From Streptomyces sp. S3(2020) (GTDB lineage Bacteria > Actinomycetota > Actinomycetes > Streptomycetales > Streptomycetaceae), in assembly GCF_013044505.1 (NCBI RefSeq), contig NZ_JABERD010000051.1, positions 1 through 53,457 on the forward strand: DNA of 53,457 nucleotides, in the 5' to 3' direction. Made by a program: the position numbers and the translations under genes. Each line of letters starts with the position of its first letter. The stretch's first letter is position 1. The notes under the pieces were generated by a model that searched no databases, had not been told where the DNA came from, and saw only the letters and a program-made list of their open reading frames with translations. Positions 30,534 through 42,003 of the stretch are shown piece after piece.

Positions 30534-31718
30534 TCACGGGCGCCGCCGGGCATGCCGGGCCACCTCGGCGGGCACGCGCAGCAGCGCGCCGAACGTCCCG
30601 GCGGGCAGGAGCAGATCGACGTACGGCAGGGCGGCGGCCATCGTCGACGTGCGAGGGACGAACCCGGGCATCCCCGCCCGCGGATTGAGCCAGACCACCA
30701 TGTGCGCCCGGCGCCGCAGCCGGGCCATCGCCGCGGCGAGGTGCTCCGCGGGGTCGCCGTCCCAGCCGTCGGAGGCGATGAGGACGACCGCGCCGCGCAG
30801 GCTGCCGCCGTGGTGGGAGGCGAGGAGGGTGGTGAGGCAGTGGGCGATGCGGGTACCGCCGAAGCGGTCGGTGACACGGTCGGTCGCCTCGGCCAGGGCC
30901 TGCCGTACCGAACGGTGGGTGAGGGCCGGCGTGAGGCGGGTCAGGGAGGTGGCGAACGCGAAGGCCTCCGCGTGGGCGCCCAGCGTGAGCGCCCGCATCA
31001 GGTGGAGATACGCCTGGGCCTGCGCCTGCATCGAACGGCTCACGTCGCACAGCACCACGACCCGGCGTGGCCGGTCGACGGGGCCCGTTCGGACCAGCCG
31101 GACCGGTTCCCAGCCGGTGCGCCGCGCCCGGGCCGCGGTCTCGCGGACCGCCACCCGGTGACCACCCGGCCGTACGGCGTGCCGACGGGAGCGGCGCACC
31201 GGCCACTCCCGCAGCGCCGACTCCAGCCACCGGCCCAGCAACTCCGCCTCCTGAGCGCCGAGTTGCTCGAAGGGAGTGTCCACGACACCCGCCAGATCAC
31301 TGGGCAGCCGATCCGGGACCGTCGCCTCCAGGGCCTCCTGGTGTTCGGTGTGGGTGGCGGCGGGCGGCAACGTCACCCACGGAAGGCCGCCTGGACTGTC
31401 GTGTCCGTTCACCGGCGTGGCCGTCCGCGCGTCGCGGGTGGGAGGCGCGGACGGGTCGCCCCGGTCCGGCGCGGGGAGCACCGCCTGGCCGAAGACCGCG
31501 TCGAACACCTCGTCGAAGCGTGCCAGGTCAGCGTGGTCGCGTACGAGGGTGATACGGGCCGTCCAGTACAGCGCCGTCCGTGACGCGGGCGGGACGGCGT
31601 CCAGCGCGCGCACGAGGTCCTGCGTGGCGGTGAGGCCGACGGCCACGCCCCGCTCCCTGAGCCGGTCGGCGAGCGCGACGGCGAAGGCGGCCCGGTCGAC
31701 GGCGGGCAGGAACGTCAT
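30534..31718 (-). CDS. coxE: VWA-domain CODH maturation protein (CoxE-like)
   Basis: A 394-residue protein. The N-terminal half is helical and basic; the C-terminal half is a von Willebrand A domain with MIDAS motif CDVSRSMQ (DxSxS), a Thr in FGGTRIAHCL and the Asp in IASDGWDGDP. CoxE-type proteins work with the MoxR ATPase CoxD in building the copper-sulfur-molybdenum site of CO dehydrogenase. The ATG is in an ATGA overlap with the moxR-type gene. Confidence 0.85.
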   Translation of the reverse strand: MTFLPAVDRAAFAVALADRLRERGVAVGLTATQDLVRALDAVPPASRTALYWTARITLVRDHADLARFDEVFDAVFGQAVLPAPDRGDPSAPPTRDARTATPVNGHDSPGGLPWVTLPPAATHTEHQEALEATVPDRLPSDLAGVVDTPFEQLGAQEAELLGRWLESALREWPVRRSRRHAVRPGGHRVAVRETAARARRTGWEPVRLVRTGPVDRPRRVVVLCDVSRSMQAQAQAYLHLMRALTLGAHAEAFAFATSLTRLTPALTHRSVRQALAEATDRVTDRFGGTRIAHCLTTLLASHHGGSLRGAVVLIASDGWDGDPAEHLAAAMARLRRRAHMVVWLNPRAGMPGFVPRTSTMAAALPYVDLLLPAGTFGALLRVPAEVARHARRRP

Positions 31719-32608
31719 GGCCGCGACGCCTGTTCGGGGTAGCCCAGCTCGTCGAGCGCCCCGATGACGGCGGTGCGGTCGTCCGGGCTCTTCGCGACCG
31801 CGCTGAGCGTGCCGAGGATGTCCGCGCGGACCGGCAGGGAGACACGCAGCGCGGCGAGGGCCGCGACCCAGTCGATGGCCTCGGCCATGCCGGGCGCCTT
31901 GTCGAGATCGAGCCGGCGCACCCGGCCGATGAACTCCGTCGCCGAGGCGATCAGCGGCTCGTTCGCGGCCGGTATCGAGCGGCGCAGGATCTGGGCGGCG
32001 CGCTCCGGGGAGGGGAAGTCGATCCAGTGGTACAGACAGCGGCGGCGCAACGCGTCGTGCAGCTCGCGACTGCGGTTGGAGGTGAGGATCACCAGCGGCG
32101 GCCGGACGGCGGCGAACGTGCCCAACTCCGGGATGGTGATGGCCCATTCGCCGAGGAACTCGAAGAGCAGCGCCTCGAACTCGTCGTCGGCCCGGTCGAT
32201 CTCGTCGATCAGCAGCACGGGCGGCAGCGGACCCGCGTGCCGCACCGCACGCAGCAGCGGCCGGTCGTGCAGGTACTCCTCGGTGAACAGGTCCGCGTCG
32301 GCGATCCGTTCCCCGTGCGCCTCGGTGAGCCGGATGGCGAGCAGCTGGCGCTGGTAGTTCCACTCGTAGAGCGCCTCGGACGCCGTGAGCCCCTCGTAGC
32401 ACTGCAACCGGATCAGCGCGGTGTCCAGCACCTGGGCGAGCGCTTTGGCCAGGCTCGTCTTGCCGACCCCGGGCTCGCCCTCCACCAGCAGCGGCCGGTC
32501 GAGGACCGTCGCCAGGAAGAGGGCGGTCGCGGTGCCCTCGTCGACCAGGTGGCCGACCGTGTCGAGGCGTCGGCGTACGTCGTCGGCGTCCGTGAACAGC
32601 TCGCTCAC
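31715..32608 (-). CDS. coxD: MoxR-type AAA+ ATPase (CoxD-like)
   Basis: A 297-residue AAA+ protein: Walker A GEPGVGKTS, Walker B VLLIDEIDRAD, sensor 1 ILTSNRSREL, arginine finger region LRRRCLYHWIDFP. CoxD is the chaperone-like ATPase required to sulfurate and metallate CoxL. GTG start overlaps the XdhC stop by four bases, and its stop overlaps the VWA gene, the usual MoxR-VWA pairing. Confidence 0.9.
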   Translation of the reverse strand: MSELFTDADDVRRRLDTVGHLVDEGTATALFLATVLDRPLLVEGEPGVGKTSLAKALAQVLDTALIRLQCYEGLTASEALYEWNYQRQLLAIRLTEAHGERIADADLFTEEYLHDRPLLRAVRHAGPLPPVLLIDEIDRADDEFEALLFEFLGEWAITIPELGTFAAVRPPLVILTSNRSRELHDALRRRCLYHWIDFPSPERAAQILRRSIPAANEPLIASATEFIGRVRRLDLDKAPGMAEAIDWVAALAALRVSLPVRADILGTLSAVAKSPDDRTAVIGALDELGYPEQASRP

Positions 32609-33347
32609 CGTCCCGCGACGTCCTCGACGAGAGGCAGCGCGGTCCGCGGCGACCGTACGGCCCGGACCACCTCCGCCAGGATCGACAGCGCGATCTCCGG
32701 TGCCGTACGGGCGCCGATGTCGAGGCCGGCCGGGGTGTGGACGCGGGCCCGCTGCCGTGCGTCGAGGGCGAGTCCGTCGAGGAGGGCGGCGCCGCGGCGG
32801 CGACTGGCGACGAGCGCGATGTGCGGGACGCCCGCGTCGAGCGCGGCGCGCACCGCCTCCTCGTCGCCGTGGCCCTGCCCCGCCACGATCACCGCACTCG
32901 GGTGCTCCTCGGACAGGGCGCGGGCGGTGGTGTACCCGAGGACTCCGGCCAGGGCGACGAAGGCCTCGGCGATCGGTGTGTCCCCGGCGACCACGACGAG
33001 CGGCGGCGGCAGCACCGGCTCCAGGAAGATCTCCAACGCGCCCCCGGACAGACAGGGATTGACCACGACCTGCGCGCCGGGCGCCTCCGGGAACTCCGTC
33101 CCGCCCTGCGGCAGCACCCGCAGCAGCAGCGGAGCCCCGCCGACCAGGGCGCCCAGCGCGGCCGTACGCACCGACCCCTCCGCGCAGTGGCCGCCGACGA
33201 AGCCGTCGATCGTGCCGTCGCCGTGCACGATCGCCTCGTCGCCCGGATGCGCGGACGCCGGCGCCTGGGCGCGCACCACGCGCGCGTGCACGAACGGCAC
33301 CCGCCGCTCGGTGAGTTCGAGCGCCCGCGCGCTCACATCGCCGCCCA

Positions 33348-33348
<1 letters not shown>
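32605..33348 (-). CDS. XdhC/CoxI family molybdenum cofactor insertion protein
   Basis: A 247-residue protein. N-terminal XdhC_CoxI domain (RRVPFVHARVVRAQAPASAHPGDEAIV and the GFVGGHCAEGSV motif) and C-terminal Rossmann-like domain (PLVVVAGDTPIAEAFVALAGVLGY). Such proteins bind and sulfurate molybdenum cofactor before insertion. Start overlaps the CoxL stop by one base (TGATG), indicating coupling. Confidence 0.88.
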
Positions 33349-35740
<2,392 letters not shown>

Positions 35741-35744
<4 letters not shown>

Positions 35745-36241
35745 GAGGTGACCTCCGCCGAGGTCGTGGTGGTGCGTGTTCCGGCTTCCTCGGCCGCCGC
35801 CCATCGGACGGAGCGCACGATGGTGGCGTATCCGGTGCAGCGGCAGATCTGCCCGGAGATCGCCTCCCGGATCTCCTGCTCGGAGGGGTCGGGATTACGG
35901 TCGAGCAGTGCCCGCGCGGTCATCATCATGCCGGGGGTGCAGAAACCGCACTGAAGTCCATGGCACTCGATGAACCCCTGCTGGACGGGGTCGAGTTGCC
36001 CGTTCTGCTCCAGCCCCTCCACCGTGCGTACCTCGTGTCCGCCGGCCATCGCGGCCAGTACCGTGCAGGACTTGACCGGTTCGCCGTCCAGCCACACCAC
36101 GCACGTACCGCAGTTGCTGGTGTCGCACCCCCAGTGGGTGCCCGTCAGCTGAAGGTGGTCGCGCAGGAAGTGGACGAGCAGCAGCCGCCCCTCGATCTCC
36201 CGGGTGACCTCTTCCCCGTTGACGTTCATGGTGACCTGCAC
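35741..36241 (-). CDS. coxS: Carbon-monoxide dehydrogenase small subunit, 2x[2Fe-2S]
   Basis: A 166-residue iron-sulfur subunit. The plant-type cluster ligands are Cys39, 44, 47 and 59; the second cluster uses Cys98, 101, 133 and 135 (CGFC and CRC). It relays electrons from the molybdenum site to FAD. GTG start at 36241, six bases after the coxM stop. The C-terminal 15 residues (TRTTTTSAEVTS) are a low-complexity tail. Confidence 0.95.
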
Positions 36242-36247
36242 GATGGA

Positions 36248-37126
36248 TCACGCCTCCTGTCCGGTGGCCCGGGCCACGGCCCGGCGCAGTACGCGTACGG
36301 TCAGCTCACGTGCCAGATGGCGCTTGTACTCGGCGCTGCCGCGACGGTCGGTGACCGGCGAGCACGCCTCGGCGGCCATGTCCCCGGCCCGGGCGTACGA
36401 CTCCTCGTCGGGCTGCCGTCCCCGCAGGGCCTCGGCGATACCGGGGATGCCGGCGGTGTTGGGGCCGACGGCGGCGAGCCCGACGCGGGCGTCGGTGACC
36501 ATCCCGCCCTCCAGCCACACCGCGGCTCCGGCCGAGACGACCGCCCAGTCCCCGGCCCGCCGCTCCACCTTCTCGTACGCGCTCGACCCGCCGGGGCGGA
36601 CGGGGAAGCGGATCTCGGTGAGGATCTCCGCGTCACCGACCGCGGTCTCGTACGGCCCGCGATGGAAGTCCTCCATCGGCACGAGCCGTTCGCCGCCCCG
36701 GCCACGGATCACGCACACCGCGTCGAGCGTGGTGCACACGGCGGACAGGTCCTCGGAAGGATCCGCCTGGCACAGGGAGCCGCCGAGCGTTCCCCGGTTC
36801 CGTACGACGGGATCCGCGATGACCCGCTCGGCGTCCCGGAAGATCGGGAAGGCGGCGGCGAGTTCGTCGGACTCCAGCAGTTCCCGGTGCCGGGTCATGG
36901 CGCCGATCCGGATCGTGTCGGGCCCGACCCGGATGTAACCGAGCTCGCCGTGCAGCTCGTTGATGTCGATCAGGTACTCGAACTCGGCCAGCCGCAGCTT
37001 CATCATCGGGATCAGACTGTGCCCGCCGGCCACCAGCCGCGCCGTGTCGCCCAGCCGGTCCAGGAGCGAGATGGCTTCTTCGACGCTGTGCACCCGCTGG
37101 TACTCGAACGGAGCGGGAACCTGCAT
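36248..37126 (-). CDS. coxM: Carbon-monoxide dehydrogenase medium (FAD) subunit
   Basis: A 292-residue FAD-binding subunit of the molybdenum hydroxylase family. FAD pyrophosphate motifs AGGHS (33-37) and TLGGS (113-117) are both present, with the usual C-terminal CO_deh_flav_C domain. It is the first gene of the operon coxM-S-L-xdhC-coxD-coxE. It hands electrons to a quinone or other acceptor. No coxG is seen. Confidence 0.94.
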   Translation of the reverse strand: MQVPAPFEYQRVHSVEEAISLLDRLGDTARLVAGGHSLIPMMKLRLAEFEYLIDINELHGELGYIRVGPDTIRIGAMTRHRELLESDELAAAFPIFRDAERVIADPVVRNRGTLGGSLCQADPSEDLSAVCTTLDAVCVIRGRGGERLVPMEDFHRGPYETAVGDAEILTEIRFPVRPGGSSAYEKVERRAGDWAVVSAGAAVWLEGGMVTDARVGLAAVGPNTAGIPGIAEALRGRQPDEESYARAGDMAAEACSPVTDRRGSAEYKRHLARELTVRVLRRAVARATGQEA

Positions 37127-37211
37127 GGGCGCAATCCCCCTGTCTCGCCCGGCGGTCGGCCGGGCGCGTCGGGCGCTGTGTGCGGCCCATTTCGCCCGCG
37201 GCGCCGACGGG

Positions 37212-37260
37212 TGTCAACGGCTGGTTAACCGTTCACTTAACTCGTCCACTCAACTCGTCG
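37212..37260 (-). promoter_or_regulatory. Upstream control region of the cox operon
   Basis: The divergent 168-bp gap holds TTGACA on the minus strand (37212-37217), a palindrome GGTTAACC (37223-37230) and a tandem 13-bp repeat, ACTTAACTCGTCC then ACTCAACTCGTCG (37235-37247, 37248-37260). Such paired A/T-rich sites just upstream of a -35 fit activator binding, for example by a LysR protein. No good -10 was found. Confidence 0.4.
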
Positions 37261-37294
37261 GCCCGCTGCCGGGCGCCCATGGGATGCTGACCGC

Positions 37295-37948
37295 ATGGGC
37301 GATCATGTGCGGCACGACTCCGTCCGCCGCAGCTACGACACCGTGGCCGAGGAGTACGCGAGGCGACTGCACGCCGAACTCGACGACAAGCCTCTCGACA
37401 AGGCCCTGCTCGCGGCCCTGTTCGAACAGACGGAGCCGGGGACCACGATCGGCGACCTGGGCTGCGGGCCCGGGCATGTGGCCGCCCGGCTCGCCGGGAT
37501 GGGTGCGCGCACGGTCGGGATCGACCTGTCGCCGGGCATGGTCGCGGCGGGCCGGCGCCGGTTCCCGCAGGTGGAGTTCCGTACGGGCGATCTGGTGGAA
37601 CTGCCCGCCGAGAACGCCGAGTTCGGCGCGGTGACCGCCCTCTACACGATCATCCATCTCGCACCCGGTGAACTGCACCGCGCCTTCGCGGAGATGGCAC
37701 GCGTCCTGCGCCCCTCCGGCCTTGTCCTGCTCTCCTTCCACATCGGCGAGGAGATCCGGCACGTGGACGAGTGGTGGGGGCACCGGGTGGACGTCGACTT
37801 CCGCTTCCTCGACCCGACGCGCGTCGCCGAGTCGCTGGAGGAGGCCGGGTTCACGGTCGAGATGCGCCTGGAACGCACCCACTACGCCCACGAGGTGGAG
37901 ACCCGCCGCGCCTACCTGCTGGCCCGCAGCGCGGTGAGCACGGGCTGA
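37295..37948 (+). CDS. Class I SAM-dependent methyltransferase
   Basis: A 217-residue methyltransferase: SAM motif I IGDLGCGPGHVAARL (about 52-66), acidic motif II VGIDLSPGM, and post-II segment ALYTIIHLAPGELHRAFAEMARVLRPSGLVLLSFH. Similar to UbiE/COQ5-like methyltransferases of unknown substrate. Its 3' end overlaps the convergent methyltransferase gene by 37 bases, so the two cannot be fully co-expressed without antisense overlap. Confidence 0.85.
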   Translation: MGDHVRHDSVRRSYDTVAEEYARRLHAELDDKPLDKALLAALFEQTEPGTTIGDLGCGPGHVAARLAGMGARTVGIDLSPGMVAAGRRRFPQVEFRTGDLVELPAENAEFGAVTALYTIIHLAPGELHRAFAEMARVLRPSGLVLLSFHIGEEIRHVDEWWGHRVDVDFRFLDPTRVAESLEEAGFTVEMRLERTHYAHEVETRRAYLLARSAVSTG

Positions 37949-38688
37949 TAGAACCCCGTCGAGTCCGGTGCGCGCCACTCGGCCTCGGTGAAACCGGCCT
38001 CGGCCACGAAGCGCGTGAGCCGGGCGCGCGTCAGCGCCCAGTAGGTGGTCCGGCGGGTACGAACCGTCCAGGTGTCGCCCGCGGGGAGGAGCTGGAGGTG
38101 CTCCAGGTCGTAGTGTTCGCCGTCCTCGTGCCAGTGCCAGAGCTGAAGGGTGACGACCCGGCCCTCGGGGGTCTCGGCGATCTGTGGCGGCGGCGCCGGT
38201 GGCAGGGCCGCGAGGAGCTCGTCGTAGGGCCGGACGGTCAGCACCAGCAGTCCGCCGTCGCGCAGCACGCGTCGCATGTCGCGCAGCGCGGCGATGACGT
38301 CCTGCGCGCACAGGAGGTGCGGGAGCGAATTGTCGGCGCAGACGACGACATCGAACCCCGCGTCGGGGAACGGCAGTTGGCGCATGTCGGCGGCGACGAC
38401 CGGGAGTTCGACGCCTCGTGCCGTCGCCTCGGCCGTGGCACGTGCCACGGCGACGGCGCTCAGATCGCCGCCGACGACCCGGTGTCCGGCCCGGGCCAGC
38501 CCGATGGCCTGGGTGCCGATGCCGCAGGAGCAGTCGAGAACGCGCCGCGGCCCCGCTCCGAGCCGCTGCCGGACGAGCGTGTCGAGCGCCACCGCCTGGC
38601 GGGCCATGCTCGCGTCCCAGTCGGCGAAGATCAGGTGGTAGTCGCGGGCCAGATCGTCGTAGAAGCGCCGCACCGAGGAATCCGACAT
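37912..38688 (-). CDS. Class I SAM-dependent methyltransferase
   Basis: A 258-residue methyltransferase with motif I VLDCSCGIGTQAIGLA, motif II VVGGDLSAVAV and DMRQLPFPDAGFDVVVCADNSLPHL. The N-terminal FYDDLARDYHLIFADWDASMARQ resembles glycine/sarcosine N-methyltransferase-like proteins. The ATG at 38688 lies four bases after the GNAT gene stop; a TTG at 38700 is an alternative. Probably co-transcribed with that gene. Confidence 0.82.
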   Translation of the reverse strand: MSDSSVRRFYDDLARDYHLIFADWDASMARQAVALDTLVRQRLGAGPRRVLDCSCGIGTQAIGLARAGHRVVGGDLSAVAVARATAEATARGVELPVVAADMRQLPFPDAGFDVVVCADNSLPHLLCAQDVIAALRDMRRVLRDGGLLVLTVRPYDELLAALPPAPPPQIAETPEGRVVTLQLWHWHEDGEHYDLEHLQLLPAGDTWTVRTRRTTYWALTRARLTRFVAEAGFTEAEWRAPDSTGFYQPVLTALRASR

Positions 38689-38692
38689 GCGG

Positions 38693-39619
38693 TCAGTCAA
38701 GCACCGCCTCCCAGGTGTCGACGGCGAAGTGGAGCGTCATGCCGTTGCGTCCGTACAGCTCCGGCGCACCCGTGGCGTTGGCCGTGTCCACGCCGAGCCC
38801 CACGGTGTCCCGCCCCCGCGCGGCGAACGCGCCGAAGGCATGCCGCAGCAGCAGTCCGCCCAGACCCAGACCACGGGCCTCGCGCAGCACCCCGATGCTG
38901 CGGATCCACCCCATCGCCTCCCGGTCGTCCCGGGAGATCAGGAACCCGCAGTCCCCCGACTCCTGCGTGTCGGCGATCCACACCAGCGACCAGTCGAGGA
39001 GTTCGGCGTCGACGTCGTGCAGCCACTGCTCGTACGTGCGCGGCTGGAAGTCGAAGTGCTCGGCGAAAGAGGCCTGGTAGAGCCGGTGGACGCGCTCACG
39101 GTCGGCGTCCGTGGCACACGGCCGTATCCGTACCCCGGCGGGCGGCTCGGGGGCGAGGTCACGTGCCGGGTCCAGAGGGCGCCGCAGCACGTGGTAGCGG
39201 CGTACCACCTGCCAGCCCCGTGCCTCGATCAGCGAGGTGTCGAGCGTGGGCTCGGTGTTGAGATGCAGATGCACCACCGCCCTCGCCGCACCGTTCGCCC
39301 GGGCCTTGTCGACGGCCCTGGTCCGCATGGCGTCCAGCAGCAGCTCGCCGGCCGGCTGGTGGTCGGGGAGGACGTAGTGGTCGATGTCGACGCGCTCGTC
39401 CCCGGAGTCGTCCCACAGCAGCCCGTACGCCACCAGCAGGTCTCCGTCGAAGGCCAGCCAGGAGTCGCGCTCCAGATCGATGTCGGGCCGCTTCAGATCG
39501 GCCTCGACGGTGTGCAGGTCGGTCTCGCGCCGGCCGATCTCGATCTCGTCGACGGTGTTGAGGAGTTCGGTGACGGCGGGGGCGTCGGCGAGCACGGCGG
39601 GGCGCAGGAGGTAGGACAT
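38693..39619 (-). CDS. GNAT family N-acetyltransferase with two GNAT units
   Basis: A 308-residue protein made of two acetyltransferase modules, the layout of mycothiol synthase. The C-terminal module is the better preserved, with IRSIGVLREARGLGLGGLLLRHAF (acetyl-CoA pyrophosphate loop RxxGxG) and LGVDTANATGAPELYGRNGM; the N-terminal one reads DHYVLPDHQPAGELLLDAM. The substrate is unknown. The ATG at 39619 was chosen to begin the fold (MSYLLRPA). Confidence 0.82.
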   Translation of the reverse strand: MSYLLRPAVLADAPAVTELLNTVDEIEIGRRETDLHTVEADLKRPDIDLERDSWLAFDGDLLVAYGLLWDDSGDERVDIDHYVLPDHQPAGELLLDAMRTRAVDKARANGAARAVVHLHLNTEPTLDTSLIEARGWQVVRRYHVLRRPLDPARDLAPEPPAGVRIRPCATDADRERVHRLYQASFAEHFDFQPRTYEQWLHDVDAELLDWSLVWIADTQESGDCGFLISRDDREAMGWIRSIGVLREARGLGLGGLLLRHAFGAFAARGRDTVGLGVDTANATGAPELYGRNGMTLHFAVDTWEAVLD

Positions 39620-39786
39620 GAGGGCCAGAGTGCGGGGGAGCGCGGGAGCGTGCAACGGAATTTCGCGCGGCGGGTGCCGCGGCCGCTTCGTCCGATTGCT
39701 CGTTTGTCACCGCTTTCTGGTGTCTCGGTATCAAAACAACCGGTAACGTCACCCTTCTCAGACCGGCTCGTGTTCGGGGGCAGCGC

Positions 39787-41445
39787 ATGGACTACTACGA
39801 CCTCGGCACGCACGGCCGTACCGTGACGACCTCGTCCCCGGAAGCCCAGCTGTGGTTCGACCGCGGTCTCGTGTGGACGTACGCCTTCCACCACGAGGAG
39901 GCCGTCGCCTGCTTCGAGGCCGCCGTCCGGGCCGACCCCGACTGCGCCATGGCCCACTGGGGCATCGCGTACGCGCTCGGCCCCAACTACAACAAGCCGT
40001 GGGAGTTCTTCGACGGGGAGGACCTCCTGCGGACCGTCGAGCGCACCCACGCCGCCGTGGAGTTGGCGCACGAGAAGGCGCGGACGGCTGCCACGCCCGT
40101 CGAGCGGGCCCTGATCGGCGCCCCGCGCAGCCGCTACCCGCAGGCGAAGGCCGTCGAGGACTGCTCGGTGTGGAACGCGCCGTACGCCGACAGCATGCGC
40201 GCCGTCCACGAACTCGCCCCCGACGACCTGGACATCGCCACCCTGTACGCCGACGCCCTGATGAACCTGACCCCCTGGCAGCTGTGGAACCTCAGGACCG
40301 GTGAGCCGGAGGAGGGCTCCCGCACCCTGGAGGCCAAGGCGGTACTGGACCGCGCGGTCGCGACGGACGCCGGCACACGCCATCCGGGCGCGCTGCACCT
40401 GTACATCCACCTGATGGAGATGTCCCCGACACCCGAGACGGCGCTGCCCGTCGCCGACCGGCTGCGCGGACTGGTCCCCGACGCCGGCCACCTCCAGCAC
40501 ATGCCCACCCACCTCGACGTGCTGTGCGGCGACTACCGGCGGGTCGTGTCGGACAACAGCGCCGCGATCACCGCCGACGAGAAGGTCCACGCCCGGTCCG
40601 GGGCCATGAACTTCTACACCCTGTACCGGGCGCACAACCACCACTTCAAGATCTACGGCGCGATGTTCCTCGGCCGGTCCCGGACCGCCCTGGATGCCGC
40701 CGCCGGGCTGGAGGCCTGCGTCCCGGAGGAACTGCTGCGGGTGCAGAGCCCGCCCATGGCCGACTGGCTGGAGGGCTTCCTCGCCATGCGGGTCCATGTG
40801 CTGATCCGCTTCGGCCGCTGGACCGACATCCTCGCACTGCCCCTGCCCGCCGATCAGGAGCTGTACAGCGTGACGACGGCGATGCTGCACTACGCCCGCG
40901 GCGTCGCCCTGTCCGCCACCGGCCGGATCGCCGAGGCCGAGGCCGAACGCGTCCTGTTCCACGAGGCGGTGGCCCGGGTCCCGGAGACGCGGATGCTGTT
41001 CAACAACACCTGCGCCGACGTCCTGGCCATCGCGTCCGCGATGCTCGACGGCGAACTGGACTACCGCAAGGGCGACTTCGACGCCGCGTTCGCCGCGCTG
41101 GAGCGGTCCGTCGACCTCGACGACAACCTGCCCTACGACGAGCCGTGGGGATGGATGCAGCCCACCCGGCACGCCTACGGCGCCCTGCTCCTGGAACAGG
41201 GACGGGTAGCGGAGGCCGAGGCGGTCTACCGCGCCGACCTCGGACTCGACGACACGCTGCCGCGAGCGGTGCAGCACCCGGGCAACGTGTGGGCGCTGCA
41301 CGGCTTCCACGAGTGTCTCGTGCGGCTCGGCAGGACCGGCGAGGCACAGATCGTGGCACAGCAGCTGAAGATCGCCGTCGCACAGGCGGACGTACCGATC
41401 CAGGCGTCGTGCTTCTGCCGCCTCGACACCGACTGCTGCTCCTGA
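39787..41445 (+). CDS. Tetratricopeptide-repeat protein
   Basis: A 552-residue cytosolic all-helical protein without signal or membrane segment. TPR-like units include WFDRGLVWTYAFHHEEAVACFEAAVRADPDCAMAHWGIAYAL (about 23-64) and later helices ending ALERSVDLDDNLPYDEPWGWMQPTRHAYGALLLEQGRVAEAEAVYRADL (about 435-485). Conserved HMPTHLDV and HNHHFKIY segments contain clustered His and suggest more than a scaffold. The C-terminus CFCRLDTDCCS has four Cys, a possible metal site. Its stop abuts, tail to tail with no gap, the CMD-family gene. Confidence 0.78.
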   Translation: MDYYDLGTHGRTVTTSSPEAQLWFDRGLVWTYAFHHEEAVACFEAAVRADPDCAMAHWGIAYALGPNYNKPWEFFDGEDLLRTVERTHAAVELAHEKARTAATPVERALIGAPRSRYPQAKAVEDCSVWNAPYADSMRAVHELAPDDLDIATLYADALMNLTPWQLWNLRTGEPEEGSRTLEAKAVLDRAVATDAGTRHPGALHLYIHLMEMSPTPETALPVADRLRGLVPDAGHLQHMPTHLDVLCGDYRRVVSDNSAAITADEKVHARSGAMNFYTLYRAHNHHFKIYGAMFLGRSRTALDAAAGLEACVPEELLRVQSPPMADWLEGFLAMRVHVLIRFGRWTDILALPLPADQELYSVTTAMLHYARGVALSATGRIAEAEAERVLFHEAVARVPETRMLFNNTCADVLAIASAMLDGELDYRKGDFDAAFAALERSVDLDDNLPYDEPWGWMQPTRHAYGALLLEQGRVAEAEAVYRADLGLDDTLPRAVQHPGNVWALHGFHECLVRLGRTGEAQIVAQQLKIAVAQADVPIQASCFCRLDTDCCS

Positions 41446-42003
41446 TCACCCGGTGAACAGCCGCAGTTGCAGAGCCAGCATGCTGTAGTACCCGACCAGT
41501 GTCGACAGTTCGAAGAGTGTGCGCTCGCCGAGGGCCGCCCGCGCGGCCTCGTACCCGGTGTCACTGATCGAACCTCCGTGACGCACCAGCCTCCGGGTGA
41601 ACTCCCAGGCCGCACACTCGACGGTGTCCGGGAACCGTGGATCCCGGCCCTCCCGCAGGGCCGCCAGCTCGGCCTCCGTCAGGCCGACCGCCGCGCCCAC
41701 CCGTTCGTGCGCGTGCCGCTCGAAGGCGCTGTCCCAGTACTGCGCCACCACCAGGACGGCGATCTCCCGTACCCGTGGCTCCAGCCGGGTCCGGTACCGG
41801 ATCGCCGCGCCGAGGTCCTGGAGCGCACGGCCGAGACCGGGGCTGAGCAGCATGGCGTTGAACGGCCCTTCCAGACGCCCTTCGGTGTCGGTGAGGGCGA
41901 AGTGCTGGGGTCCCGAGGCCCGTGCGCCCGAGGTGATCTCCGCGTAGAGCACGCCCTGCTCCGCGTCGAGCCGGGAGGGAGGAAGCCGCTCCAGACGGGT
42001 CAT
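41446..42003 (-). CDS. Carboxymuconolactone decarboxylase (CMD/AhpD-like) family protein
   Basis: A 185-residue helical protein of the CMD family (FNAMLLSPGLGRALQDLGAAIRYRTRLEPRVREIAVLVVAQYWDSAFERHAHERVG). The peroxidase-type CxxC of AhpD is absent; the FERHAH pattern resembles lactone decarboxylases. ATGA overlap with the HMGL-like gene upstream makes it the second gene of a two-gene unit divergent from the SDR/LigI operon. Confidence 0.85.
   Translation of the reverse strand: MTRLERLPPSRLDAEQGVLYAEITSGARASGPQHFALTDTEGRLEGPFNAMLLSPGLGRALQDLGAAIRYRTRLEPRVREIAVLVVAQYWDSAFERHAHERVGAAVGLTEAELAALREGRDPRFPDTVECAAWEFTRRLVRHGGSISDTGYEAARAALGERTLFELSTLVGYYSMLALQLRLFTG

Noticed and set aside
37235..37260. 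Tandem 13-bp repeat as an iteron/origin
   Set aside because: Only two units, and located at a cox promoter without replication genes.
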